In this document: positions 39,408-49,695 of the stretch, piece by piece
How the letters are laid out: each line of letters begins with the position of its first letter
Numbering within the stretch: the first letter of the stretch is position 1
Source: Neoscytalidium dimidiatum
Lineage: Eukaryota; Ascomycota; Dothideomycetes; Botryosphaeriales; Botryosphaeriaceae
DNA: 64,000 nt
Reading direction: 5' to 3'
Assembly: GCA_037367355.1 (NCBI GenBank)
Contig: CM074703.1
Coordinates: 434,001-498,000, forward strand
The notes under the pieces: generated by a model
What the model was told of the DNA's origin: nothing
Seen by the model: the letters and a program-made list of their open reading frames with translations, nothing else
Databases searched by the model: none
Program-made: the position numbers and the translations under genes

Positions 39408-42280
39408 TTAGTTCTCCTCTTTCCCATACAGCCAGCGCATGTACCCATCGACACTACCAATCCCATGCCTTCCCGCATCGTCGGGAGCATCCGGCTTCGT
39501 CCTGTTTGCTGGCACCCAGCCTTCGTAAGGCTGGTACACGATCTTCTCCTTGTCCTTCTGCTCTTCATCTCTCTGGTCCCGCCATTCGCGGCCCTGTTTG
39601 CTGATTTCGCGGAGCTTTTGTTGGTAATAGTTGAGCACTTTCTCCGCCTCACCCTGGTCTTCTTCCCTCAGCACGGGGTCGGCAAACTGCGCACTACGCC
39701 GCTTCTTGCACTCTGCATAGCGTCTATAGGCATCTGCCGGCGAGACTTCGTCAATCTGATAGTCTACCGTCCATTCCGTGTCCTCTGTCACATCGGTGAC
39801 CCGGTTGACTTCCGTTCCATTTATTTTGTTGCGGGTAAAGAGCTTCAGACAAAGCAGAGGGCCGTGGTATTGCTCTTCTTGAGCTTGGCTTTCGTCACTG
39901 GCAGCGACTGAATCTGTGATCGGCTGCATCGAAGACCCGTCTCTTTGGCCATGAGACTCTTCTGGGACTTCTTTCTTAAGGACTTCGGTCTGGTTGTGCA
40001 AGGAGAGGGAGCTCCAGTCAGGTTCATCTTCCGGTATCTCGAAAAGGTCAGGCATCGCTATAGTGTCAACTGTCGCGGGGTTGTGGACGGCAGGATGGTT
40101 AGCTCCGCGCATTGTGGCATCTTCTCGGCTGTCGTGATCGGTATTTACTGCCTCTGGCGCCTCTTCAGCATCGAGGCCGAGGACTTTCTTCTCCCAAGCC
40201 AGAATCGAAGCCTTGTTGGTGTCCTGGATCTGTTGAACGACCTCTTCGGACATTGGCTCAGCAAATATATACATGAAGGGATCCTTTCCTTCCCTCGTCT
40301 CGAAGTGGAAGCGGAGGGACTGAGGCCATCTATTAGCGATAACGAAAGTAACGGGGACAGACGTCAGAACTCACAGTTTCAGGGAATTTTTCAGTCGCTA
40401 TGTTGAGCACCTTGTTTAGGAGATCTACACTGAGACGGAATTCCTGGTCTCCTAAAAGGCGCGTCCCACTCTCTGGATTGTGAATCGCTGCATCCATTTC
40501 TTCCAGGCTGACATACTGGAAGCCAAAAATCCGCTCAATGTTGTGGTAGGCGACAAAGATGCCGTCCATCCTGCCCATGCGAACTTGCAGCGAGTACTTC
40601 AGCATCGTCGACCTCATCATGTCGTAATACTCTCGCTCGAAGGACTCGTACTTGCCAGTCCCAGACTTGATCTGGTACCCGGTGTTTTGTTCCCACTCTT
40701 GCACGTCCATCCGGATGGAGACAACCGCGCGAGTCTTGAGATCAAACATGCCGGTGCCCGGAAGGCGATTATCCTGTGCATCAAGCTGGGACCGCATAAG
40801 CATGTCACCCTGGGTGGTGTAGTGATACGACTCAGGTTCTTCACGTTCTTCTTCTGAAATTTGGTTTGGATGCCCCCTCCTATACCTCTCGTACTCGTCG
40901 GTCGGCAGGGTGAGCAGCTTCTCCATAGATCGGCCCAGCATGCTCAACACATTGGCCGTATCGTATTGCTTGTCGGCATCGATGGCGTACGTGCCATTTT
41001 TCCACCGCAAAAAGATTGCTGCAGGCAGGCGGTTTATCCTGGTGAAAGTGGCGAGATGTTCTGGGAATCCCTTTGACAGCATCTTCAGATTCAGCTGCCG
41101 CCAGTTCGAGAGCAGAAAGTGGAAATGAGCAAGGGCGGATGTCATGCTCGAAGTGGAACCGACGTAGCGTTTGTTGAGACTGCTCGCGAGATCGGAAAGC
41201 GTTTCATCCTGTGATGAGGTGATATACCTCTTCAGTAGATCGAAGTTAAAGTCCGCAACCGGCATAATCTTTTCCAAGTACGGGTCGAAATTGTACACCT
41301 GGGACCTTGGGTCCTGGAGATGGTAAACGCCGGGGCTAGAAGCTCGATCAGCAACCGATACCTATCCTCAGACGGCCTGCACGTACTTGAACAAAACGCG
41401 GTCCAGTCCATAAGAGAGTTGGGGGATCGGTGGTTGCTCCACATCGATCGCTACTCATGTTAGCAGAGTAAGGACTAGGGCGAAGCTGAGGCTTACGCGT
41501 AAGCTGAGTATCCCTGGCCGACACGCTGTCAACGAACTCTCGCTTCGGACGCTTGCTTGTCCGCTGCTTTTTGAGACGCTGCAGGGCCTGCTCCAGTGTT
41601 TCTGCCTTCTTCGTGCTTGATTTCACCCTCTTTATCCTTGGCGAAGCCTTTGCGGCCTCGGCTAGCACCTCCGCTGCACTCTTTTCGCTGGTCTTTTGCA
41701 ATACGTCCCCGATGTCGCGACTTTGCGCCGCATCCTCCAAGGTTGCACTTTTCCCGTGTGTGCCAGCCTTCTTTGCGGCTTTCTTCGAAGCTTTCTTTGC
41801 AGCTTGCCTCTCTCGCCTCTTCAAGATGTTCCTGTCTCTCTTGGTGAGTTTCGGCGCGTCCTGGCCCTTCTTTCGTTGAGAACGCGAGCCATTGCCCTTT
41901 TCACTCTGCTCGATTCCGTCGCTCCCTTCCGATTCAACTGGCTCCGAAAGATTCTCAGCGGGAGTTGTCTGCACTTCCAGCTGGCCGGAGGCGGCTTTGT
42001 GGGCAGCTGGCGCGCGCGCGTCCTGCTTCCTCCTCTTCTTCTTTTGCTTAGTATTCTGGATCACATCTGCGGCCGGTGGCGCCTGGTCCGATTCTTTCGC
42101 AACTTTGGACTCGACATCATCGTTCCATCGGGCGGGCGAGGAGTGGTAGAGGGCGGCGCGATAGGCATCGTGTGCTCTGGGACGCAGGACCGGTGGCGGC
42201 GCTTGCAGGCCGTGCAGACATGGCAAGCAGATGTAGGATCGCTGAGTTTGCAGGCGACGGAGACAAGTGCGGCCGAGCAT
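39408..42280 (-). CDS. PET127: Mitochondrial RNA-processing/degradation protein Pet127
   Basis: Four exons: 42280-41497, 41450-41387, 41335-40375 and 40319-39408, with introns of 46, 51 and 55 nt; all phases match; about 906 residues. Pet127 is a mitochondrial membrane-associated protein required in yeast for 5' processing and stability of mitochondrial RNAs. The N-terminus is rich in Arg/Leu/Ser and lacks acids, as in a mitochondrial presequence. A Lys/Glu-rich low-complexity region follows, then the Pet127 domain: PPIPQLSYGLDRVLFNPGV, YNFDPYLEKIMPV, RYITSSQDETLSDLASSL and YVGSTSSMTSALAHFHFLL. The start was taken at the ATG at 42280 because the open frame further upstream has no ATG. It is divergent from the PH/LRR gene. 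Confidence 0.92.
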
Positions 42281-43216
42281 TGGGCGCGCAACAGGAATGC
42301 GCAATGGGAGGGAAGCGAAGCAGAGAATGAGGCGGGCAGGCTGGTGCGCGAAAAAGTGCTGTAGGCGAAACAACGTTGATGTCGCTCAAGATGCAAAAAA
42401 ATGATGATCCTTTGATGGATCGACGGCGGACCAGGGGGTTGCGGCAGCGCCAAAACAACCTTAGGCAGCCCGGCTTTCCCCATGTGGGCGGTAAAATACG
42501 CAACTGCGCAAGCGCGCACTCACGGCGCGCCGCCCGCTGCAGGACAGGCGTGAAACGGGCCCGCAAAATGTTTCTGGGCCGCGCTGCGTGTCAGGCGTAT
42601 GTCTACCGGCAGACGGCGCGACGCACGGGACACACGGCTCTGGAGCGCGCAGCGCTGGAGGCTGGAGGCTGGAGGCTCGCGTCGCCTGAGGCTGCCCGCT
42701 CATCCCGCGGCGTTCAATGTAGGTAAATACGAGTGCGAAATCACAGGCGGATGGCTCGTGTTGCGGGCTCTCGGGGGGGTGTGCAGCTGTCTGTCGCGTC
42801 CGGGCGCGCCCCTAGACGCCATGCAGTTAATCCACTGACGTATTCCCTGCAGCATCACCCGCCCAAGAGCTCTCTCTCTCTCTCTCTCGCACACGCTCAC
42901 TCACGTCTGCTCTCTTCTCACGCCTCACCGTCTCCTGCCCGCGGGCCATGCCCCAAGAGCCCAAGCCGTCCGACCTGGCGATGGAAGGCCTGCTGTCCCA
43001 GCGCCCCGCTCCGAAACACCCATCCCTTCCCGCCCCGCTGGTTATGTCCCAAGCTCCCCAAAATTGCATGCGAGCTCGGTCAACCCACGACATCGTAGCG
43101 CCCTCGCTCCTCCACCCGCCCGTCCTTCCGCCCTCCGAGGCCGACTCGCGCCGCACCTGCTCCACGAGCCCAGCGCCGCCCGAACGACCCGCGCGCGCCC
43201 AAGCCACTGCTCCGCG
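42281..43216. other. Divergent promoter region (PET127 / PH-LRR gene)
   Basis: 936 bp between divergent genes. It includes a CT dinucleotide run at 42871-42888, typical of fungal promoters and 5' leaders. No supported gene. Confidence 0.55.
42871..42888 (+). promoter_or_regulatory. CT-rich leader tract
   Basis: Nine CT units followed by CGCACACGCTCACTCACG, about 330 bp upstream of the plus-strand ATG at 43217. Pyrimidine runs of this kind often lie near fungal transcription starts; a role here is inference. Confidence 0.45.
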
Positions 43217-46200
43217 ATGCAGAAGTCGTCCTCCAACAGCTCCAGAAGAAAAAGCTTCTTCGGTGGTGCCCTGTCGCTCAATCCGCTGTCCGCCCTGACT
43301 CCCATCCACGATCCCGCCGATGCTGCCAAAGAAAAGCCTGCGCCGAAGACGCTACAGAAGCGTCGTGCCAGCTCCTTTCTAGATGTTTCACGAACCTCCA
43401 GTCCTTTCGGCTCCGACTCCCACTCGCCGAAGTCTCCCGCCCTCTCTCCCGCCCCCTCGCCCGTAGACACTAGAGGTAGCCGCGTCCGCAACCCTCCCAG
43501 AATCTCCTCGTGGGTGTCGGCCCGTTCTGCGTCGGACGATCTAGACGACGAGCCTCTCAGCGCCGTTTCCAGCAAGGCGCCGTCGGTAAATTGGGGTGAA
43601 TTCCATGATGTCGGCCTCCGCTCTCGTAAGGTCCTCCTCCACGGCGAGGTCCAGACCAGCAGCACCCTTTTCCGCCGCAAAAAGGAGTATCTTGTCCTGA
43701 CCGAGACGCACATTGTTCGCTTCAAGAATCAACACAAGGCTGCCGAGACCTTCACTGAAATACTCTCTCCTTTGCATCGAAGCTCCTCGTTTAGTCGGAG
43801 GCACAGCCAGAATCCTTCCTTCGGCTCCTCTCAGGACTTCCAGTCTTTTGTGTCTGACCACTCTGGTGATCGGAATATCGGGACCCCGCTGCGCCAGATC
43901 ATTGCCGTGTATCAGCTCGTGGACGATCGGCCCTACTTTGCCTTCGAGATCTCGTATATAGAGGAGGAAAGCAATAATGCTTATTCCATGACCTTACAGT
44001 TTGGCTCTCCGGACGACATGCGGACCTGGCTCACAGCCATCCGGACTGCCGCCAATCGGGTCCGGAGCCTCGATGAGTTTCCCATCTCAGACCAGAATGT
44101 CCGGCTTGCAGCAAGGATCGTTGAGCGTGAGGGCGACTACGACCCCAACAGCTTTGCTCTTTACAAGGTCATCCAGAGGCCGATGGGCCACTCGAAAGCG
44201 GCGTCATCTTCATCGGATGACCTTACAAAAATAACATCAAGCATCTGCTTCCTCGCCATTGGGATTCATAAGGTCCATCTGATACCGGTATTCAAATCCA
44301 GGCAGCGCTCTTCCAGCCCCAACTTGCTCTCTTACCCGCACGAGGTGTCGTTCGGAATTCTGACCCTCACTTCAGTGAGACTGAGCGAGACTGATGATAC
44401 CTTTGAACTGGTTTTCAGGATGCCGATGCAAAAACCCAAAACCATTCTCATGGCTTCTCTAGCAGCTGGAGATATTGCCACCCAGCTCCATCATGTCGAC
44501 CATTATCTACGACCCGAGTGGGAGCCTCGACCCTACATATTTCTCGTTCCGGACTCCGTCAAAGAACAGATCGTTACGACGTCGGTGCCTCAGTCGATTG
44601 ACGAGACCTCTTTGGACCGAACAATATGTGCATATTGCATCGCCTACAACATCCCCCCGAACGTGATCCGCTACCAGGTCACCTATCCCGCAGAAGATTG
44701 GCCACGCTTCCAACTTTTGCCGCCGGGAAACCCAAGACAGCCCATGTATGGTCCACTTGAGCTTCTTGCTGTGATGCGAGCCCTTCGCTATAACGAATCC
44801 TTCGGCACCATTTCGTTCGCGGGCATCCAGCTGGACGTCCTCAACGAGTTGTTTGACCGATTTGGTGCAGATCATGTGTGCACCAAAACCAAGCGTGGGA
44901 CGCCAATCAATCTATCCCTGGAGGAATTGGAGCATTCGTGCCTTTTGGTGCAAGAAATCAGGGCGCTTGCTGTAACAAGCAGGAAGGTCCGTCGCATGGA
45001 TTTTACCTCTTGCATAGCACGCCAGCCCGCAGATTACGTTGATGAGAGCAAAGGGAAGGATATTGGGTGTGGTATTGTGGAAGCATTGTTCCCGCTCTGC
45101 AAATACCAGACCACCAATGTCGACTGGATTATACTGAATAACATTCAGCTGGGAGAGACTGATCTGGACTATTTGATCGCCGCCGCTGCAGAAAAGATGT
45201 GTCACTTCCGAGGGCTGGAGATGCGTCGATGCGGCTTAAACGAGAGGAAGATGTCACTCGTTCTCGACGCTCTCAGAGCACAAGAGAACACTCTGGAAGC
45301 GATTGACATCTCCGGCAATCCCGCACGCCTAGTCCCGGCAATTTTCGAACCTCAACTCAGCGTCTTCGGCTACATACGCATTTTAAACCTCTGCAATGTC
45401 GCTCATACGGCAGGGCCTGAGCCGCTGGTCACTGCTGATACCCTCCTATCCTGGCGGTTACATGCGCTCAACCTGAGCGGTACCGTTCTGAACCATGAGA
45501 CTGTGGATGCGATATCGATATATCTCGCGAGTCCACAGTCGAGCTCACTTCGTGAACTGAGAGTCGATCATACCGGTCTTACCGGAAGACAAATCGCCCA
45601 GCTAATGATATCCATGACCAAGAACCCTGGAACCGGCCGTGATCTCCTCATGGACGTCAGCCAGAATCGCATCGAGACATTTCACGACGAATTCGCGGCG
45701 GCAATCTCCGAAGGATATGCACCCAGCCACCTCATCATCACGCTTATAGACTACGAGGAAGAATCGAATTTCGCGCAGCTTGTGCTTGCCATTGCGAAGA
45801 ACACGACCGTCAAGCACCTGGATATCACGAAAGTTTCCCTCCCAAACGACGCTTCAGATCGGACGTGCCATGCGCTGGAGAAGATGTTTACGGAGAACAA
45901 CACTCTAATTAGCTTAGACATCTCCGGTGAAAATTCTAAGCTTGAAATAGCCAAGCTGGGTGTGGGCATCAACAAGGCATTATGCGGATTGAAGCACAAT
46001 AAATCCCTGCAGACTCTGCACATTCAGAACCAGAATCTTGGGCTGCAAGGAGCCAGCACGCTGGCAGACGTGCTGAAGGTCAACAACACGCTATTGGAAG
46101 TCCATTGCGAGAACAACGGCATTCCGCTCCAAGGATTCACGGACCTGGTCAATTCTTTACACTACAACACCACTCTACGATGGCTGCCTGCAATGGCTGA

Positions 46201-47017
46201 GAGCCGGCAAGAGACTCTTAGGCAGACAGAGATGGCAGTTAAGAATATGCGTACTGACACATCCCATCATCCTCAGTCCAAGGCCGCAACCCTCCGCAAC
46301 AAGGTCGCAATCAAAATGGGCAAGCATCCAGTCGAGAAACACGCTCCACAGCAGCTATCGGAGCAGGATGTTCAAGCTGCGGTACGATTGGTGGAGGAGA
46401 GTTGGGACAGACAGGCCCACCGGTTGGGCTTATATCTCCAGCGGAATGCAAACATCGCGGCAGGCATCGATACGCCTTTGGAAGTAGAAGAGGAGCAGTT
46501 CGAGAGGCCGCAGGAACGGCCGCTGAGCATGGGCAAGATTATAGAGCAAGTGAAGTTTGAGAGCACTCCTACCTTCGAGAAAGAGGCTCTGTTCGAAACG
46601 GATGCTCTGAGCATCAACACGACGAATACCGTGCGTCAGCCGAATCAGCGGCAAAGCTTGGAGCAAAATCCACGTAGCTACCGTCAGAGTCTGGATCATC
46701 AACAGGGCTCAAGCCAACCCCAACAAAATACTGACAAGAATAAGAATCCGGGCGATCCTCCAGAGAGGAGGGATACTCTGGCAGAGGATTCCGGCTACGA
46801 CCCTGTCACGGTTGCTCTTGCCAAGGAGCTGGATGTTTCTTTGGAGGATGCGCAGACTCTGATTGACACCGATCTTGCAGCCAGACTCGCACAGATGAGC
46901 CCCGTGGGATCACCGACGACTCCAACGGTGCCGGCGTTTTCCACATCGCCGCGGTCGCCAACAACACCTAGACAGCTGCCGATAAGGAGTGGAGGAACTA
47001 GTAACGTTGAACATTGA
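43217..47017 (+). CDS. PH-like and leucine-rich-repeat protein (CARMIL-like architecture)
   Basis: Single exon, 1266 residues. The ATG at 43217 (MQKSSSNSS) is the first usable one; the frame is open further upstream but without an ATG. Seen in order: a Ser/Pro-rich N-terminus; a PH-like domain at about 130-310 (VLLHGEVQTSSTLFRRKKEY, LVLTETHIVRFKNQ, FGSPDDMRTWLTAIRTAAN); a second beta-rich region; then leucine-rich repeats at about 600-1000 with units such as FRGLEMRRCGLNERKMSLV, LEAIDISGN, LHALNLSGT, SLQTLHIQNQNLG. The tail is disordered. PH plus LRR order recalls CARMIL, which anchors capping protein to actin; the capping-protein-binding segment was not identified, so this is only an architectural comparison. 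It is probably a membrane- or cortex-associated scaffold. Confidence 0.78.
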   Translation: MQKSSSNSSRRKSFFGGALSLNPLSALTPIHDPADAAKEKPAPKTLQKRRASSFLDVSRTSSPFGSDSHSPKSPALSPAPSPVDTRGSRVRNPPRISSWVSARSASDDLDDEPLSAVSSKAPSVNWGEFHDVGLRSRKVLLHGEVQTSSTLFRRKKEYLVLTETHIVRFKNQHKAAETFTEILSPLHRSSSFSRRHSQNPSFGSSQDFQSFVSDHSGDRNIGTPLRQIIAVYQLVDDRPYFAFEISYIEEESNNAYSMTLQFGSPDDMRTWLTAIRTAANRVRSLDEFPISDQNVRLAARIVEREGDYDPNSFALYKVIQRPMGHSKAASSSSDDLTKITSSICFLAIGIHKVHLIPVFKSRQRSSSPNLLSYPHEVSFGILTLTSVRLSETDDTFELVFRMPMQKPKTILMASLAAGDIATQLHHVDHYLRPEWEPRPYIFLVPDSVKEQIVTTSVPQSIDETSLDRTICAYCIAYNIPPNVIRYQVTYPAEDWPRFQLLPPGNPRQPMYGPLELLAVMRALRYNESFGTISFAGIQLDVLNELFDRFGADHVCTKTKRGTPINLSLEELEHSCLLVQEIRALAVTSRKVRRMDFTSCIARQPADYVDESKGKDIGCGIVEALFPLCKYQTTNVDWIILNNIQLGETDLDYLIAAAAEKMCHFRGLEMRRCGLNERKMSLVLDALRAQENTLEAIDISGNPARLVPAIFEPQLSVFGYIRILNLCNVAHTAGPEPLVTADTLLSWRLHALNLSGTVLNHETVDAISIYLASPQSSSLRELRVDHTGLTGRQIAQLMISMTKNPGTGRDLLMDVSQNRIETFHDEFAAAISEGYAPSHLIITLIDYEEESNFAQLVLAIAKNTTVKHLDITKVSLPNDASDRTCHALEKMFTENNTLISLDISGENSKLEIAKLGVGINKALCGLKHNKSLQTLHIQNQNLGLQGASTLADVLKVNNTLLEVHCENNGIPLQGFTDLVNSLHYNTTLRWLPAMAESRQETLRQTEMAVKNMRTDTSHHPQSKAATLRNKVAIKMGKHPVEKHAPQQLSEQDVQAAVRLVEESWDRQAHRLGLYLQRNANIAAGIDTPLEVEEEQFERPQERPLSMGKIIEQVKFESTPTFEKEALFETDALSINTTNTVRQPNQRQSLEQNPRSYRQSLDHQQGSSQPQQNTDKNKNPGDPPERRDTLAEDSGYDPVTVALAKELDVSLEDAQTLIDTDLAARLAQMSPVGSPTTPTVPAFSTSPRSPTTPRQLPIRSGGTSNVEH

Positions 47018-47742
47018 GAATTGCTCTTGCATCCTGCCAGTCGTTTGAGCCTTTCCTTTCCCACACAGCCATGGGCCAAAGTTCGGATGTCATCGGTAGA
47101 AAAGGCAAAGTCGCTTTACGGGAGGGCGGGTCTGTGAATAAGCATCGTCCACCGAATTTCAGAAGCAGAGCATGGATCCAGGCGTTGTATACCATTTTAG
47201 TTTTTTCTTTTCAGGCCACCGCAATCTCGCTCCATCTGCTTTCAATCGATCTTCTATTTACTTTCGAAGATCGCATGCTGCAAATGTCTCTTGACCATCA
47301 CCGCTATTTGCATCTCATTTTTTTTCGGAGGAAGTTTTCCGTTTTGTAGGAAACGAACGTAACGGCTTTTATGAGTGTCGACTGTTTCCGCTCTTCCATC
47401 TTTTGTTCAACCACTTTGCCTGTGGCGTCCACAAAAGATTCGTTTCTCTTCTTGTATCGTGGTTAGGATATCATTCCTTTGCATCATCTCATTCCAAAAG
47501 CGCGTTGGATCTCCCTGTGGGAGGAGAAGCATAATGTATGGAACCGACTGTGTCGCGTCAAAAGGTGACCATCCCATGTAAGATGGAAAGAAGGGATTAT
47601 ACATACGATAACAATCTTCGTAACCGGAGCCATCCCTCGGACGCTTGATGGAGCCCAAGCATCCACATATGTGTTCAACACAACCCCAACGGTCCGAGGC
47701 TAATACTTTCGACTTTCTGCGCCTCTTTCCATGACTCTTACC
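47018..47742. other. Convergent intergenic region
   Basis: Between the PH/LRR gene and the HET-domain remnant. AT-richer than its neighbours. No supported gene. Confidence 0.5.
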
Positions 47743-48969
47743 CTACGCCAGCTCCCCAAAATGCCCCATCCTCAACCCTTGCTTCTGGAACAGCTTGACG
47801 TACAAGCCGACGATATTGATCCCGTAGTCTGGCTCCATATACAACTCCCCCTCATCCGGATCGGCCTCCCTTGTCGGAATCCCCAGCAAGCCGTACACGC
47901 GATCCCGCGGATCCGTTACGTCGAACTTGCACGTCTTCGCGTACAGCTCCTCGAACGGCATCCTGCCCTCAGCAGGGGATCTTGCAACCTCCTTTCGTCG
48001 TTGTCCTCTTCTATTCCGCCTGCCACAGAGTCCCCATCAGGTGCACGTGCAGCACGCCAGGCAGGCGGTGCAACGGCAGGCGGTGCTTGAGCTCGACGAT
48101 GCGGTCCGTCGCGCCGGCGACGTGCGCCCAATCGATACTTTTCGTGCCCCAGTACATACTCGCCGCGCGCGACCGCGCGATCTCTTGGATCCCCCAGACG
48201 CGGCGGAACCAGGCGAGGGCGTAGAAGGGCGCCAACGCGCCCCAGCGGCCCGCCACCAAGCCCTTCGTCTGGCTCGTCCGTCGGCAGCCGCTGCTCGACA
48301 ACTCGACCTCGAAGTCTCGTCTCGAAGCGCGCGGCGACCGCTCGCTTGATGCCGATGCCGTTGCCTCTTCTCCGTCGTTGTTCTACGTTGCCTGCGCGTA
48401 GCCCGGCGGCAGCGTCTGGTTCGCCAACGGGCAGACGGTGGCGAAGGCCGCGCGGGGATGCTCTGTGCTCGCCGGATGTCCCAGCCAGACGAGCACGCGT
48501 GCGGCGCGCTTGTAGATCTCGCGCATGAGGCGGACTTGATGACCCTTCTCGGCGTCGTCGGCCTGGTTGATGCAGATGCCGTCGACCCAGACGACGCGGG
48601 CCGACGCCTCTGAACGGAAGCGCATCAAAGCATCGGCTAAGCTCGTTGTCACGAGGACGTGGTGGCTGTTGCAATGCACAGTGCTGGTGGCAATGCGACT
48701 GGTGGCTGAGGCGCTGCCCCAAACTGGGATATAGCTTCGTAATGAGGCGCTGGAGTGGAAGGGGAGAGATTTGAAAGTAAGAGACGACATGTGAGCGGGC
48801 AAGAAGCTGCGCCAGGTTGGATCCCGAGGAGGCGAATGGATTCGGGGTTGCGGAGAGGTAGGTAGAGGATGTGGTTGGAGGAAGGTTGTTGTTGTTGTTG
48901 TCGTCGTCGTCGCCGAACGGCGGGTACGGCTAAGCTTTCTGGATTGTGCTGGATGACTGTCTTAGCCAT
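47743..48969 (-). pseudogene. HET-domain gene with frameshift (probable pseudogene)
   Basis: HET-domain proteins trigger heterokaryon-incompatibility cell death in filamentous fungi. The N-terminal part starts at the ATG at 48969 and reads YLPLRNPESIRLLGIQPG, then PHYEAIS, the classic HET start. At about 48724-48727 the frame breaks: the expected Tyr-Val-Trp-Gly continues only in the next frame as VWGSASA. That frame then runs through VTTSLADALMRF, VVWVDGICINQADDAEKG and REIYKRAARVLVWLGHP. A stop follows at about 48383. The same frame resumes with WFRRVWGIQEIA and stops again near 48011. The TDPRDRVYGLLGIPT block lies in a third stretch (47961-47743). An intron (GTGGCA...GGCAG, about 48024-47962) could bridge the last break and another could remove the first stop. 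The break at YEAIS is a contiguous one-base loss with no intron solution, so the gene looks disrupted unless it is an assembly error. Confidence 0.72.
48884..48912. repeat. (GTT)n(GTC)n trinucleotide tract in HET N-terminus
   Basis: GTT and GTC runs on the plus strand read on the minus strand as poly-Gln and poly-Arg codons in the first 30 residues of the HET gene. A slippage-prone tract in an unstable gene. Confidence 0.6.
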
Positions 48970-49695
48970 TGAGGTGTTGGTGAAGCACAGAGCTTTGCAA
49001 TGTCATGCATCAAGTGTTCGTGGATAGAACCCTAGAGAGGATCGAGGCACAGCGTGGGGGCGAACATCATGCCTCACTGGGTTTAGGACTCACGTCAGGA
49101 TAGCGACAAGTCTCTTGTTTGGCCGGAGATTTCACAGTAAATGGCCAAAGAGTTTACATGGTCTTCGTTCCGCACAGGCCTGCGGCAGTGTAACCGCAGA
49201 TATAATATATATTACAAGTCGTGTGTGTAGTTGAAGCAGCCGTCTGGACGCATATACTCGACGCTACCGACGACATTTACATTCGGAATGCTTGAATCTC
49301 CGTCAAACACGGGACGCATCCGGCATTCCCTCTTTGCTAATGGACGTAGATGCACACACAGATAATTAGAAAAGAAAGGAAAAGAGCAAAGACATGTCAA
49401 CCAATATGCAATTTTTTTTATACAATCTTTTTTTCGCTATCTGTGCCCTGCCTTCGAATACAGCAGGTGCGGCTTTTTTTTTTTTGTCTCGCACGCCCGA
49501 TATAATCCACTCCCACTACCGCCGGTGCTTGATCAACTAGTATTGCTGGCCAAGATGAGGGGGAAAAGCCAAGGGAGGAGAAAAGGAAGAATTGTAAAAA
49601 GGTCCGTATCGTACATAGCTGTGGGTGGAAGGGTGTTGATGTGAACGCCGTAGTGTGAAGCGGCACCCGGAAACGTTGGGACCCTACGAGACTGT
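48970..49695. other. Intergenic: HET promoter / CBP80 3' side
   Basis: Holds AT-rich sequence with several T runs (about 49413 and 49475). No supported gene. Confidence 0.5.

Noticed and set aside
43064..43216. N-terminal extension of the PH/LRR protein
   Set aside because: The frame is open but begins with TTG and has no ATG; the sequence looks like GC-rich leader.
47407..47658. 83-codon minus-strand frame downstream of the HET remnant, possible HET C-terminus
   Set aside because: It shares no recognisable HET C-terminal pattern and has no clear splice to the preceding block.
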